A stretch of 64,000 nt of DNA from an uncultured Candidatus Saccharibacteria bacterium (GCA_947302125.1 CAMYUL010000002.1:49611-113610); one strand, 5' to 3'; counted from the stretch's first letter, positions 32,402-41,769 are shown. A program made the numbers and translations. Notes: generated from the sequence alone by a model not told the origin.

Positions 32402-33637
32402 TTAGCGATTCTCTGCCAAGGCTTTTTTGACTTCGCCAGCTAAGTAAAATGAGCCAAGCACAATGAGTGGCGTCTTGTTTTGTGAAGCCTTGTGCAAAAC
32501 TTTTTGTATAAAATTTTTATAATCAGGGTCGGCCATAACCGGAGTGTTTTGATTTTTGAATACAGCCTGCATTTTATCAATATCAGATTCTTTAAAGTCG
32601 CTAGGTCTGGTTAAATAAATCTTAGAAAATAATCCAGAACCAAGTATTTCCCTTGCCATTCCCTCTACATTCTTATCCTCTGCGCAACCAAACAATAATT
32701 CCCCAGAGATCTTTTCCTGTTGCATTCTGCTTATTACTTGGCGGATACTATTCTCGGTATGTGCGACATCGATCAATATATATGGTATGCCCATCTCCCC
32801 GGAAATTTTTTCGAATCTGCCCGGAAGTGAGACTTTAGAAATTCCCCTTTCGCAAGTTTCATCGGAGATTTCTGGCAAAACTTTTTGAACTGCTAATTTT
32901 GCGACCAAAGCATCCTGTTCTAAGTAGTTTCCTTTTTCGGTGATAAATGTCAACTCAGCATTATGATCCGCAGCAACTTTTTCAAAAACCGTTGCCACTT
33001 CTGGAGCTTGTGGCACCGATATGCAAGGAACCCTCTCCTTGATAATTCCAGCCTTTTCTGCGGCGATTTCCGCAAGCGTGTTTCCCAAGACTTTCGTATG
33101 TTCCAGTTCTATTGGCCCAAAAGCGCAAGCCTTGGGCATGATGATATTGGTAGCGTCCAGTCTCCCCCCCATCCCAACTTCATATATAGTGTAATCCACT
33201 TTTGCAATCTTAAAACATAGCATAGCAAAGGCAGTCGTCAGCTCAAACCAGCTGACTAGTTCCTCATCTAATTCTCCGCTCGTAATCAGCTTTTCAACTG
33301 TAGTCTTTAATTCTAAAAAGGCCTGGTCATAAATCTCTTGCGAGAATGGCCCATCTCCAGTCCCGACCCTCTCAACAAAATGTAAGACATGTGGCGATGC
33401 TAGGACGCCAGTCGTGTATCCAGCCTCCCTCAAGATCCCCGCGATATCGGCAGATATAGTCCCCTTTCCCTTCGATCCGGCTACATGAAAACACGGACTT
33501 TCTTTCTCCGGGTGACCAAGCGCTGCGCATAATTTTTCCATTGTAGAAAGCCGAAACATTTTTGTTTCCGGCTTGCGCTCAAAATTAATATAGCCAGAAA
33601 GCCACTCATTAAAATCAACCAAATCTAGATCAACCAT
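32402..33637 (-). CDS. folC: FolC, folylpolyglutamate/dihydrofolate synthase
   Basis: 411 residues. Adds glutamate to folates (and, in bifunctional forms, to dihydropteroate). Mur-ligase-type ATP site FHVAGSKGKGT (about 47-57), EVGMGGRLDATN, and the Glu/His metal-ligand region ELEHTKVLG. The C-terminal domain has the FolC type VDVAHTENS (here LIDVAHTENS). The start lies 12 nt from TATAAT (33650-33655), longer than the leaderless norm, and there is no Shine-Dalgarno, so the start is less certain than others. Confidence 0.92.
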   Translation of the reverse strand: MVDLDLVDFNEWLSGYINFERKPETKMFRLSTMEKLCAALGHPEKESPCFHVAGSKGKGTISADIAGILREAGYTTGVLASPHVLHFVERVGTGDGPFSQEIYDQAFLELKTTVEKLITSGELDEELVSWFELTTAFAMLCFKIAKVDYTIYEVGMGGRLDATNIIMPKACAFGPIELEHTKVLGNTLAEIAAEKAGIIKERVPCISVPQAPEVATVFEKVAADHNAELTFITEKGNYLEQDALVAKLAVQKVLPEISDETCERGISKVSLPGRFEKISGEMGIPYILIDVAHTENSIRQVISRMQQEKISGELLFGCAEDKNVEGMAREILGSGLFSKIYLTRPSDFKESDIDKMQAVFKNQNTPVMADPDYKNFIQKVLHKASQNKTPLIVLGSFYLAGEVKKALAENR

Positions 33638-33675
33638 AATATATATAATATTATACTATTTTCCTAAATATATTG

Positions 33676-33728
33676 TATAATGGAAGTATCACCACCCCTT
33701 CCCTCCCTTATGGGGGTGGTGATTTTTT
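33676..33728 (+). ncRNA. Possible short transcript: TATAAT closely followed by a terminator
   Basis: TATAAT (33676-33681) is followed by the hairpin ATCACCACCCC/GGGGTGGTGAT (33688-33723) and a T run to 33728, all reading rightward between two leftward genes. If the -10 is real the RNA would be about 40 nt, essentially the terminator itself. It may instead be a remnant or simply a hairpin at the end of the minus-strand laccase-domain transcript. Confidence 0.25.
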
Positions 33729-34410
33729 ATGCGATACGCTTCACTGCAATTGCAAACCGCAGCTTACTATCCCCGCTGGAATGGGATGGAAAATTTTCAT
33801 TACTTACCGTGTCGATTTCTGGGTCCACGATGTTCCCTAGCATAACGCCAGCTTCAATTAACTGTTCCTTCGCTACAGCCGGCAGGTACTTGTTATCGAA
33901 TTCAAAGAGCTGGTATTTAGTGGCATGTGGCGAAAAATAAATTTGAAGATGCGCTGGATTGCTCTCAAAATTTTCCACGAGATACTCGATGAATTTCTTA
34001 GGGCCAAATTGCTCCACATTCTGTCTTCCGGCATGAAGTAGTCCGACTAGGCCGTGCTCCACATCGAGAACTATAATCCCCAGGCAATCGGCAAGCGGTA
34101 AAAGCAACCCAATCTTTGTGGATTTCGTAACTAGCCCATCGGAGACTGGAATCTGTTCTTCATAATTAGAAATAGAATATTTTGCCAAATTATCATCTGT
34201 GATTTCTTGGTATTCCGTAAACGATTCGCGCCGTTCATAAACAGTTCTAACCCGCGCAATTCTATTTTTGGCTAAGCCAATTACATCGCCAAGCCTTTTT
34301 TGATTGGAGATAATTTTACTTTCATCTCCTTCAAAAAATCGCATATTCCCATCATCAATTTCGGATATACCCACTATGGCCGCACTATTATATAATATCT
34401 GCTTCAACAT
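33727..34410 (-). CDS. Laccase-domain (YlmD/polyphenol-oxidase family) protein
   Basis: 227 residues, slightly short for the family (about 240-270). The core signature is visible: ADCLGIIVLDVEHGLVGLLHAGRQNV (ADC and the HAG segment with the conserved His and Cys), and YFSPHATKYQLFEFD for the later His region. Family members cleave purine nucleosides (adenosine/inosine phosphorolysis) using Cys/His zinc sites; activity here is inferred. HAGR replaces the usual HAGW. No -10 or Shine-Dalgarno lies near the ATG at 34410; it starts 6 nt after the PPase-like stop and is the last gene of a three-gene minus-strand unit. Confidence 0.8.
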   Translation of the reverse strand: MLKQILYNSAAIVGISEIDDGNMRFFEGDESKIISNQKRLGDVIGLAKNRIARVRTVYERRESFTEYQEITDDNLAKYSISNYEEQIPVSDGLVTKSTKIGLLLPLADCLGIIVLDVEHGLVGLLHAGRQNVEQFGPKKFIEYLVENFESNPAHLQIYFSPHATKYQLFEFDNKYLPAVAKEQLIEAGVMLGNIVDPEIDTVSNENFPSHSSGDSKLRFAIAVKRIA

Positions 34411-34416
34411 TTTACA

Positions 34417-34752
34417 CTACCTAATGATAATATGCTTGAAGAAGCTTTCCTGGAATTCAGTCAGAGCGTCAATCGCATCATCACTGTATTGTCTCCCGTC
34501 TGGAACAATAACTAGCTTATCATCATTATCATCAGTCCTATGTATGACGGCGATACATCTCCCACTAAACTTCTCAACCGGCTCAAAAACACCTAGTACG
34601 TAGCAGTCTAGTTCTTCGCCGTCGCCGCTTATCGTGTTTGGAACATAGCCATAATTTACCGGATAAATAAATCCATGTTTTGGATGCTTAGATCCGAAAG
34701 GTCGATCAACTACGACGTCAACATCTTTGCCGATATAGCTTCTGCTCTCCAT
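34417..34752 (-). CDS. Short inorganic-pyrophosphatase-like protein
   Basis: 111 residues, against about 165-180 for family I pyrophosphatase. Matches the core: KHGFIYPVNYGYVPNT and DGEELDCYVLG, the PPase signature D-x-D-P-x-D with the second Asp as Glu. The later catalytic Asp/Lys pair (usually D...DxK) has the candidates DDNDDK. The missing C-terminal part and the altered signature suggest a small subfamily acting on another phosphate ester, not the housekeeping enzyme. Starts 3 nt after the preceding stop. Confidence 0.75.
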   Translation of the reverse strand: MESRSYIGKDVDVVVDRPFGSKHPKHGFIYPVNYGYVPNTISGDGEELDCYVLGVFEPVEKFSGRCIAVIHRTDDNDDKLVIVPDGRQYSDDAIDALTEFQESFFKHIIIR

Positions 34753-34755
34753 GCT

Positions 34756-35319
34756 TTATCCTATAACAACTTCTTTAATTAACTCGTAACGATGCCTAAA
34801 GGACTCTTTTGTCCTATCGCTCAGGTCATTATAATCTTTTTTAAAAGCTTCATTAAGCCATTCTTTGATATCATTTAACTCGATATTATTTCTTACAAAC
34901 GCACTATTAAATAACATTGGTATGTTATCAAAATGAGCTAGGATGTCTGCATCTGCTACGCAAGTTTCTTCGATGCTTTCGGAATTCTTACTACTTCTAT
35001 GGTTGTAAACACACTTTAGCACCCGCTCTTTTTTATCGGGATCATAGTTCAAATCTTCTAGAACTTTACGAGCAATAATCTCGCCGTTTGCGTGATGATC
35101 CTTTCTATCGCCAACTTTGTTGATTAACGCAATATCGTGGAGCAATGCTCCAAGTGAAACAATCTCAACATCGGCGCCGTATTCGTTTGCCAACTTTACA
35201 CTTTCTGCCAGAACATACTTAATATGCTCATTCCAAAAATCATAATGATCATCCGCATTGGATTTATATTCATTAGATTGTCTAATCACGTATTCTTTAA
35301 CAGACTCTATAATATCCAT
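34756..35319 (-). CDS. HD-domain phosphohydrolase
   Basis: 187 residues. HD motif in SLGALLHDIALI (about 55-66) with flanking helices; other ligands are likely His in KDHHANGE and Asp in CVADADILAHFD. The family hydrolyses nucleotides or related phosphates; substrate not determinable. TATAAT (35327-35332) is 7 nt before the ATG, so it is leaderless. First gene of a unit HD - PPase-like - laccase-domain, which together suggest nucleotide or nucleoside clean-up. Confidence 0.82.
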   Translation of the reverse strand: MDIIESVKEYVIRQSNEYKSNADDHYDFWNEHIKYVLAESVKLANEYGADVEIVSLGALLHDIALINKVGDRKDHHANGEIIARKVLEDLNYDPDKKERVLKCVYNHRSSKNSESIEETCVADADILAHFDNIPMLFNSAFVRNNIELNDIKEWLNEAFKKDYNDLSDRTKESFRHRYELIKEVVIG

Positions 35320-35383
35320 GTCTTATATTATACATTAAAATATGTTATAATTATATCCATAATAATAGATACACAGGTTGACT

Positions 35384-36373
35384 ATGAATTTAAAAATCGG
35401 AATTGTTGGATTGCCAAACGTCGGGAAATCGACGTTATTTAATGCCCTTACAAATGCTGGCGCGCTCGCCGCTAACTATCCTTTTGCGACTATCGAACCG
35501 AATGTCGGCATCGTTCCCGTTCCTGACGAACGTCTTGATGTTCTTGCAAAAATGTATGAGACGGACAAGGTAGTTCCGGCGACTGTTGAGTTTGTCGATA
35601 TTGCTGGCCTAGTTGCCGGCGCCTCCAAAGGCGAAGGCCTTGGCAACAAATTCCTCGCCCATATTCGCGAGTGTCAGGCGATTTGCCACGTTGTTCGCGC
35701 ATTTGTAAACGATGACATCGTTCGTGCTGATCAAAAAATTGAAACTGATATTTTAACGCAAGCTAAAGACGATATTGATATTATTAATCTCGAGTTGCAG
35801 CTCGCTGACGACGAGACGAAGGAAAAAATTGCTGCCAAAAGAAAGAAAGACCCTGCCGACGAGAATATCCCATTCTTGACCGAGAAGCCAGTTATCTATA
35901 TGTTTAATGTTGACGAAAACGGTCTAACCGACACTGGTCTTCAAGAAAAGCTCAAGGCACTTGTCGCACCAAACGAAGCGATCTTTGTCAACGCGAAGCT
36001 TGAGGAAGAAATGTCCGGCATGGACCGAAATGAGAGAAAAGAATTCCTAGAAAGCTACGGCGTCAAGGACGATGCGCTAGGTGAATTAATTAAGGCCGCA
36101 TATAAAACTCTCGGTCTCCAAAGTTTTCTAACCGCCGGCAAGAAAGAGTGTCGTGCTTGGACTATTAAGCAGGGCGCAACTGCTCCGGAAGCGGCCGGTA
36201 CTATCCATACTGATTTTGAGCGCGGATTTATCGCCGCAAATATTTGCAACTTTACCGACCTTAAAGAGCTCGGCAGCGAGCAGGCCGTCAAAGCTGCTGG
36301 CAAGCTTCGCACTGAGGGCAAGACCTACGTAATGCAAGATGGCGACGTTGTTGAATTTAAGTTCAATGTCTAG
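35384..36373 (+). CDS. ychF: YchF, Obg-family ATPase/GTPase
   Basis: 329 residues from the ATG at 35384 (a TTG two codons upstream is also in frame). Ribosome-associated P-loop ATPase of the Obg group. G1 GLPNVGKST (about 7-15), G3 DIAGLVAGASKGEGLGN, the NVDE segment in place of NKxD, as in ATP-specific YchF, a short coiled-coil insert and the C-terminal TGS domain ending GDVVEFKFNV. Slightly shorter than the usual 363. TATAAT is near 35345, so it has a leader. Confidence 0.95.
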   Translation: MNLKIGIVGLPNVGKSTLFNALTNAGALAANYPFATIEPNVGIVPVPDERLDVLAKMYETDKVVPATVEFVDIAGLVAGASKGEGLGNKFLAHIRECQAICHVVRAFVNDDIVRADQKIETDILTQAKDDIDIINLELQLADDETKEKIAAKRKKDPADENIPFLTEKPVIYMFNVDENGLTDTGLQEKLKALVAPNEAIFVNAKLEEEMSGMDRNERKEFLESYGVKDDALGELIKAAYKTLGLQSFLTAGKKECRAWTIKQGATAPEAAGTIHTDFERGFIAANICNFTDLKELGSEQAVKAAGKLRTEGKTYVMQDGDVVEFKFNV

Positions 36374-36422
36374 CTAAGCCTTTTATGCTTGATTCTTTTT
36401 GAAGCAGTCCTATAATTATAGT

Positions 36423-37190
36423 ATGCAAAAAATGGGCTATCGCATACGGAGGATTATCGTCGTCACAATTGCGCTTGTGGGGGTTGGCTTATGGCTAGTT
36501 TTAAGCCCCGGTAGCTACGAGCAGGAAATCGTTCAAGAAAGTCCAGCGCCAGCACCGCTTGAGTCGCTCGAGCAGGAGCAGACGCAGCCGACGGAAAACC
36601 CCACTGAGGAGTCCGCAGCAAACTTAGCGAGCACTGTCTTGGAAAAATTAGAAATCAAAGGCCGCGCTCCGAAGGCTGGCTATAATCGCAGTGAAGAATT
36701 TTACAAGAACTGGCCGAACATCAATGGCTGCAGCCTTAGGCAAATTATTATTAAACGTGAATTCGGCGAGTCGGCTCAGCTTGCAGAAAACGGCTGTGAT
36801 GTAATTAGCGGGACCTTTACAGAGCCATATACCGGCAATAAGATCACGTTATATCAAAAGTCGGATTTTTCCCATAAGATCCAGATCGATCATGTAGTAG
36901 CGCTTTCTGATGCTTGGCAAAAAGGCGCGCAGTACAAATCCAAGGAAGAACGCTATGCGATGGCCACCGATCCACTCAATCTAATCGCAGTAGACAGCGT
37001 CGCTAACAAGCAAAAATCTGATGGCGATGCTGCGACTTGGCTCCCGCCTAACAGAGCTTTTCGTTGCCAATATGTTGCAAGACAAGTTTCCGTCAAATTC
37101 AAATATAGCCTTTGGGTCACTCAAGCCGAGCATGACGCTATCGCAAATGTTCTCAAAAACTGTCCGAATGAGCCCGCCGTTGGCATTTAA
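36423..37190 (+). CDS. Membrane-anchored or secreted HNH nuclease (DUF1524/GmrSD-C type)
   Basis: 255 residues from the ATG at 36423, 6 nt after TATAAT (36411-36416). Basic N-terminus plus one hydrophobic helix (about 9-28), then a Pro/Glu/Gln linker. The nuclease domain (about 85-255) has IQIDHVVALSDAW (the HNH-type Asp-His) and DPLNLIAVDSVANKQKSDGD (Asn and Lys), matching the DUF1524 pattern. Three or four Cys probably form disulfides. Predicted to act outside the membrane on DNA, consistent with nucleic-acid scavenging in an episymbiont; that role is inferred. Confidence 0.85.
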   Translation: MQKMGYRIRRIIVVTIALVGVGLWLVLSPGSYEQEIVQESPAPAPLESLEQEQTQPTENPTEESAANLASTVLEKLEIKGRAPKAGYNRSEEFYKNWPNINGCSLRQIIIKREFGESAQLAENGCDVISGTFTEPYTGNKITLYQKSDFSHKIQIDHVVALSDAWQKGAQYKSKEERYAMATDPLNLIAVDSVANKQKSDGDAATWLPPNRAFRCQYVARQVSVKFKYSLWVTQAEHDAIANVLKNCPNEPAVGI

Positions 37191-37214
37191 CCATAAAAGG
37201 TATATAATATATAT

Positions 37215-38495
37215 ATGATTAGATTTCTTACAGACACAACTTTACACGTTTTCGATTTCACTCCGGCCAAAACCGCTCTAGATGAAATCAAGCAAGACCC
37301 AATGGCTGGTTGGCTCACTGTGCCAGTTAATCCGGACGAGCTAGCTAAGATCAAACAAGCTGCTCAAAAAATTAACAGCGACTCTGACTACTTAATCTGT
37401 GTTGGCATTGGCGGCTCTTACTTGGGCCACAAAGCCATGATTGATGCACTCGGTAATCGTTCCCGGACGAAGGTTGTCTATGCAGGTAATTCCCTTAGCT
37501 CCGCTGCGCTCGACCGTTTGTTCACAGAAATTGGTACACATGATTTTTCAGTCAATGTTATTAGTAAATCTGGTACTACTACAGAGCCAGCAATCGCCTT
37601 TAGGTTATTAAAGGCTGGGCTTATTGCTAAATATGGTGAGGATGGTGCCAAGCAAAGAATCTATGCTACTACCGACGCCGAGAAAGGCGCGCTTCATGAT
37701 GAGGCCGTCAAGAAAGGCTACACGACTTTTGTTGTTCCAAACAATATTGGTGGCAGGTATTCTGTTTTGACTGCGGTTGGTCTTTTGCCAATGGCAGTAG
37801 CCGGTATTAATATTGACGAGATGCTCGCTGGTGCTAGAGAAGCCGCTAGCGGCCTTAATGCTGAATTCGACGTTAATATGAGCTCGGCTACAGTTGACAC
37901 TTCCGCCTCTACCGTTCGTGAGGCGGCGCGTTATGCTATCATCCGCCAGCAGCTCTATAAAGAGCAAGGTAGGGAAACAGAAATTCTAGCCAGCTTCGAC
38001 CCACGACTTACCACTTTTAACGAATGGTGGAAGCAGCTATTTGGTGAATCGGAGGGGAAGAACAGTCAAGGGATTTTTCCTGCCTCGGTTATTTATACCA
38101 CCGACCTTCATTCCCTTGGTCAGTATTTACAACAAGGCCGCAGAAATATCTTTGAAACTGTTGTAAAAATTACAACACCTGGCGAGCGTTCAATTGTCGT
38201 CCCAGAGGATCCACAAAATCTAGACGAGCTAAATTATTTAGCCGGCAAGACCTTAGATTATATTAATGAGAAAGCTCTTGAAGCCACCGTTCGCGCGCAT
38301 CGTCTCGGCGGCATTCCGGTCCTAGAAATTGAAATGCCGGACTTTACTGAAAGGACTTTTGGTGAGTTGATTTACTTCTTCGAGCTCTCCTGCGCCCTTT
38401 CTGCCAAGATTTCCGGCGTTAATCCATTTGACCAGCCGGGCGTCGAGAACTATAAACAAAATATGTTCGAGCTACTTGGCAAACCACAGAAGTAG
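37215..38495 (+). CDS. pgi: Glucose-6-phosphate isomerase
   Basis: 426 residues, of the shorter bacterial type. Interconverts glucose-6-P and fructose-6-P. Substrate-binding GIGGSYLGHKAM (about 64-75), phosphate-binding ISKSGTTTEPAIAF, NIGGRYSVLTAVG, and the C-terminal GVENYKQNMF with the catalytic Lys. TATAAT (37203-37208) is exactly 6 nt from the ATG. Followed by another glycolytic gene, gpmI. Confidence 0.97.
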   Translation: MIRFLTDTTLHVFDFTPAKTALDEIKQDPMAGWLTVPVNPDELAKIKQAAQKINSDSDYLICVGIGGSYLGHKAMIDALGNRSRTKVVYAGNSLSSAALDRLFTEIGTHDFSVNVISKSGTTTEPAIAFRLLKAGLIAKYGEDGAKQRIYATTDAEKGALHDEAVKKGYTTFVVPNNIGGRYSVLTAVGLLPMAVAGINIDEMLAGAREAASGLNAEFDVNMSSATVDTSASTVREAARYAIIRQQLYKEQGRETEILASFDPRLTTFNEWWKQLFGESEGKNSQGIFPASVIYTTDLHSLGQYLQQGRRNIFETVVKITTPGERSIVVPEDPQNLDELNYLAGKTLDYINEKALEATVRAHRLGGIPVLEIEMPDFTERTFGELIYFFELSCALSAKISGVNPFDQPGVENYKQNMFELLGKPQK

Positions 38496-38539
38496 GTATA
38501 TAATATAAACACAAACAGAAAAAGGAGTGGGCAACACTT

Positions 38540-40156
38540 ATGAGATTAAACTATACCGGACCAGTTGTGCTAGCGATTCTAGATGGCGTTGGATTGCGCC
38601 GTGATGTTGCTGGTAATGCCGTTAAGCAGGCCCACACTGAATTCTTAAATTACGCTGTCGAGAATTATAAGACTACTTCCCTTCAGGCTTCCGGTGAAGC
38701 CGTTGGTATTTTGCCAAACGATATGGGGAACTCCGAAGTTGGACACAACGCTATCGGCTCCGGTCAGATTATCAAGCAGGGCATTGCTCATATTAATGAG
38801 GCTATTAGCTCCGGTGCTATTTGGCAGACCCAGACCTGGATTGACATTATGGAGCGTATTCATAATAATCCAGAATCTACTTTGCATTTTTCTGGTATTT
38901 TCTCCGATGGTAATGTCCATAGCAGTATTTATCATTTGGAAAAAATGATCGAAAAAGCCCACGAAGAAAATGTCAAGCATATCCGTTTGCATTTAGTCTT
39001 AGACGGTCGTGATACACCGCCTCAGTCTGCACTGCAATATGTTTCGGAAATCGAGGCGTTTATCAACTCATTCCCTGACCAACCGGATTATCGCATTGCC
39101 TCCGGTGGTGGTCGCATGGTTTTTGTAGCTGATCGTTATGAAAATGACTGGGAAATCGTCAAGGCTGGCTGGAACGCTATGGTAAATGGGATTGCTCCAC
39201 ATCAATTCTCTTCCGCGACTGCTGCAATCAATACTTTCCGCGAGAAAGATCCTGCTATTCAGGATCAATACATTCCGCCATTTGTAATTTTTGAAAATGG
39301 CATGCCAGTTGGCACAGTCAAGAATGGCGACAGCTTTATCTATTACGATTTCCGCGCGGACCGTGCTATTGAAATTGCACAGGCCTTCACCTACAATGAT
39401 TTCCCATATTTTGATCGTACCTATTTCGACGAGAATGGTACCGAGCATCATGCTAAGCCAGACGTGTATTTTGCGGGCCTTACTGAATATAATTCCGACA
39501 CCCATGTCCCGGAACATCGTCTAGTTGAGCCAGTAAAAATCGAAAACACACTAAACACTTTCCTCGGCAGCAAAGGAATTTCGCAACTTGCGGTCTCCGA
39601 GACTGTGAAGTTTGGGCACATTACATATTACTTCAACGGCAATAGTTATGAAAAGGTTAGCGGGGAAACGCACCTCGAAATCCCGTCCGACACCCTTCCC
39701 TTTGACACTCGCCCATGGATGAAGTCTGCTGAGACTGCCGATGCGGTTATTAAAAATCTAGAGAACTATAGGTTCATCCGTCTCAATTTCCCTGGCGGTG
39801 ACATGGTTGGGCATTTCGCCGAGTTAGAGCCGACTATTGTCGCTTTAGAGTCTATTGATATTCAGCTCGCTCGTATCGCCAAGGAAGTTGATCGCCTTGG
39901 CGGCGTATTAGTAATCACCGCCGATCACGGCAATGCTGAGGAGCTAATGGACGCCGAGGGCCACAGCAAAACTGCGCATAGCACTAATCCAGTGCCATTC
40001 ATCATTTATGACAATACCGAGAATCGCAACTCCTATGATTTTACAAGAATCGAGGATGCTGGTCTTTCCAACATCGCCGCAACGATTACGACTTTACTTG
40101 GTCTAGAAGAAAAACCGGACTCTTGGCGTGACTCGCTAATCTCTGTTAATGAATAA
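38540..40156 (+). CDS. gpmI: 2,3-bisphosphoglycerate-independent phosphoglycerate mutase
   Basis: 538 residues. Mn-dependent alkaline-phosphatase-fold enzyme interconverting 3- and 2-phosphoglycerate. AILDGVGLR (metal Asp), the catalytic Ser in NDMGNSEVGHNAIG, LDGRDTPP, DFRADRAIEIAQ, and ITADHGNAEEL for the second metal site. Shine-Dalgarno AAAGGAG with a TATAAT about 40 nt upstream, so it has a leader unlike its neighbour pgi. Confidence 0.97.
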   Translation: MRLNYTGPVVLAILDGVGLRRDVAGNAVKQAHTEFLNYAVENYKTTSLQASGEAVGILPNDMGNSEVGHNAIGSGQIIKQGIAHINEAISSGAIWQTQTWIDIMERIHNNPESTLHFSGIFSDGNVHSSIYHLEKMIEKAHEENVKHIRLHLVLDGRDTPPQSALQYVSEIEAFINSFPDQPDYRIASGGGRMVFVADRYENDWEIVKAGWNAMVNGIAPHQFSSATAAINTFREKDPAIQDQYIPPFVIFENGMPVGTVKNGDSFIYYDFRADRAIEIAQAFTYNDFPYFDRTYFDENGTEHHAKPDVYFAGLTEYNSDTHVPEHRLVEPVKIENTLNTFLGSKGISQLAVSETVKFGHITYYFNGNSYEKVSGETHLEIPSDTLPFDTRPWMKSAETADAVIKNLENYRFIRLNFPGGDMVGHFAELEPTIVALESIDIQLARIAKEVDRLGGVLVITADHGNAEELMDAEGHSKTAHSTNPVPFIIYDNTENRNSYDFTRIEDAGLSNIAATITTLLGLEEKPDSWRDSLISVNE

Positions 40157-40178
40157 CTAAACGTGATATAATGTAGGT

Positions 40179-40892
40179 ATGCTTGAAGTACTATTAATTA
40201 TTTTGATTACTTCGGTTACTACCATTCTTTCCCTTTCCGGTGGTTTTTTGCTTTTATCCGGATCTAAATTAGCGCGCGCTTTTCAGAAATATGGCACCGT
40301 CTTCGCAGCTGCCGTACTTCTTTATGCAGTCTTTGGTGACATCGTGCCAGAAGTCCTAGAAGATGGCGAGCTGCCAGTATGGCAGGTTGCCGGGTTCCTC
40401 GGGCTAGGCTTTTTTATCTGTCTAGCAATTGGCGCCGCTGTCAGCAAAATCCACAAGCACGGTGACGACGATGCTCATTTTAAGGACAAAAAACAAGCGT
40501 ATTCCATGTTAGTCGTAGATACTTTGCATACTGCTATGGATGGTATCGTTATTGGCACGTCTTTTGCTGCCGGCATTGGCACCGGGCTCATCGCATCTGT
40601 TGCCACTGCTGCCCATGAGATCCCTCAGGAAGTTGGTGACTTCTCCATCATGATTCGTTCTAAAATGGCCAAGAAAAAAATCATTAAATATCAAGTCCTA
40701 TCCTCTCTCGTGCTCGTTCCATTTGCGATAATTTCCTATTTTGTTGGTGACTTTCTCGGACCAGCCCTTCCGCCTTTGCTCTGCGTAGTCGCCGGCTTCT
40801 TCCTCTATATTGCAATAATTGAAATCTGTAGTATCATTAAAGTAATTTGGAAAAAAGCCACTCGTGCCTATAAAGAAAAGGAGATAAAATAA
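40179..40892 (+). CDS. ZIP-family divalent metal transporter
   Basis: 237 residues, about seven or eight helices. ZIP signatures: DTLHTAMDGIVIGTSF in the fourth helix and TAAHEIPQEVGDF in the fifth, forming the metal site; a His/Asp-rich cytoplasmic loop (KIHKHGDDDAHF, about 89-100) lies before them. Imports Zn, Fe or Mn; the ion cannot be told. TATAAT (40167-40172) is 6 nt from the ATG. The stop overlaps the galU start (TAATG). Confidence 0.92.
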   Translation: MLEVLLIILITSVTTILSLSGGFLLLSGSKLARAFQKYGTVFAAAVLLYAVFGDIVPEVLEDGELPVWQVAGFLGLGFFICLAIGAAVSKIHKHGDDDAHFKDKKQAYSMLVVDTLHTAMDGIVIGTSFAAGIGTGLIASVATAAHEIPQEVGDFSIMIRSKMAKKKIIKYQVLSSLVLVPFAIISYFVGDFLGPALPPLLCVVAGFFLYIAIIEICSIIKVIWKKATRAYKEKEIK

Positions 40893-41731
40893 TGCCGCAA
40901 ATCACCAAAGCTATCATTCCGGTCGCCGGATGGGGTACGCGCCGCTTGCCAATCACCAAAATCATCGAGAAGTCTATGCTCCCAGTTGGCAACCGCCCAT
41001 TGGTGGACTATTCCGTGCAAGAGCTCATTAAGGCTGGCGTTACTGATATCTACATGATTATCTCTAATGTTGAGCCATGCCAAGTCCGTGAGTTTTATAA
41101 GGACAATGTCGCGTTAAATGAGTACTTAATTGAGCGCGGCAAGACTGATCGTTTGAAGCTCGCAAAGACATTGCCGGACAATGTTAATATTCACTATATC
41201 AAGCAAGACCCATCTAGCAAATATGGCACCGCTATCCCAGTGGCTATGGCCGTAGAAGAATTTAATATCAACGAGCCAGTCTTCGTCTTTATGGGCGACG
41301 ATTTTATCTGGAATCCGGGCGGGAAATCATCGGCAGAAACTTTGCTAAAATCCATTAAATCCCCAGAAGATTCTGCTATGCTCGGCGTAGAAATTCCATT
41401 CTCTGAAGTAGAAAAGTATGGCGTATTGTCAGTGTCTGGCGACCAGCTTTCTAGTATTGTTGAGAAGCCGTCTCCTGCTGAAGCCCCATCGAATCTTATT
41501 AATCCAAGCAAATATATTCTCTCCCCAGAGCTTCTACACGAAATTGTCAACTATGTACATTTCAATGATTTTGGACCAAAGGACCAGGAGTATCTAATTA
41601 CTGATCCGATTGCTGACTATATCAAAGAAGGCGGCATTATGCGTGTTGCTAAGGCTTCTGGTGAATATCTTGACGGTGGCTCAGTAGAGGGCTGGGTTCA
41701 CGCTAATAATGTTGTTTGCGGCACAAAATAA
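40892..41731 (+). CDS. galU: UTP-glucose-1-phosphate uridylyltransferase
   Basis: 279 residues, usual length. Makes UDP-glucose. N-terminal nucleotide motif IPVAGWGTRRLPITKIIEKS (GWGTR in place of the more common GLGTR), PVGNRPLVDYSVQE, KYGTAIPV, FMGDDF with the metal Asp, and EKP for sugar binding. Translationally coupled to the ZIP gene, with GGAG upstream. Confidence 0.95.
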   Translation: MPQITKAIIPVAGWGTRRLPITKIIEKSMLPVGNRPLVDYSVQELIKAGVTDIYMIISNVEPCQVREFYKDNVALNEYLIERGKTDRLKLAKTLPDNVNIHYIKQDPSSKYGTAIPVAMAVEEFNINEPVFVFMGDDFIWNPGGKSSAETLLKSIKSPEDSAMLGVEIPFSEVEKYGVLSVSGDQLSSIVEKPSPAEAPSNLINPSKYILSPELLHEIVNYVHFNDFGPKDQEYLITDPIADYIKEGGIMRVAKASGEYLDGGSVEGWVHANNVVCGTK

Positions 41732-41769
41732 GCCTTCACAAATTATTCATCCCATGATATAATTTATTT

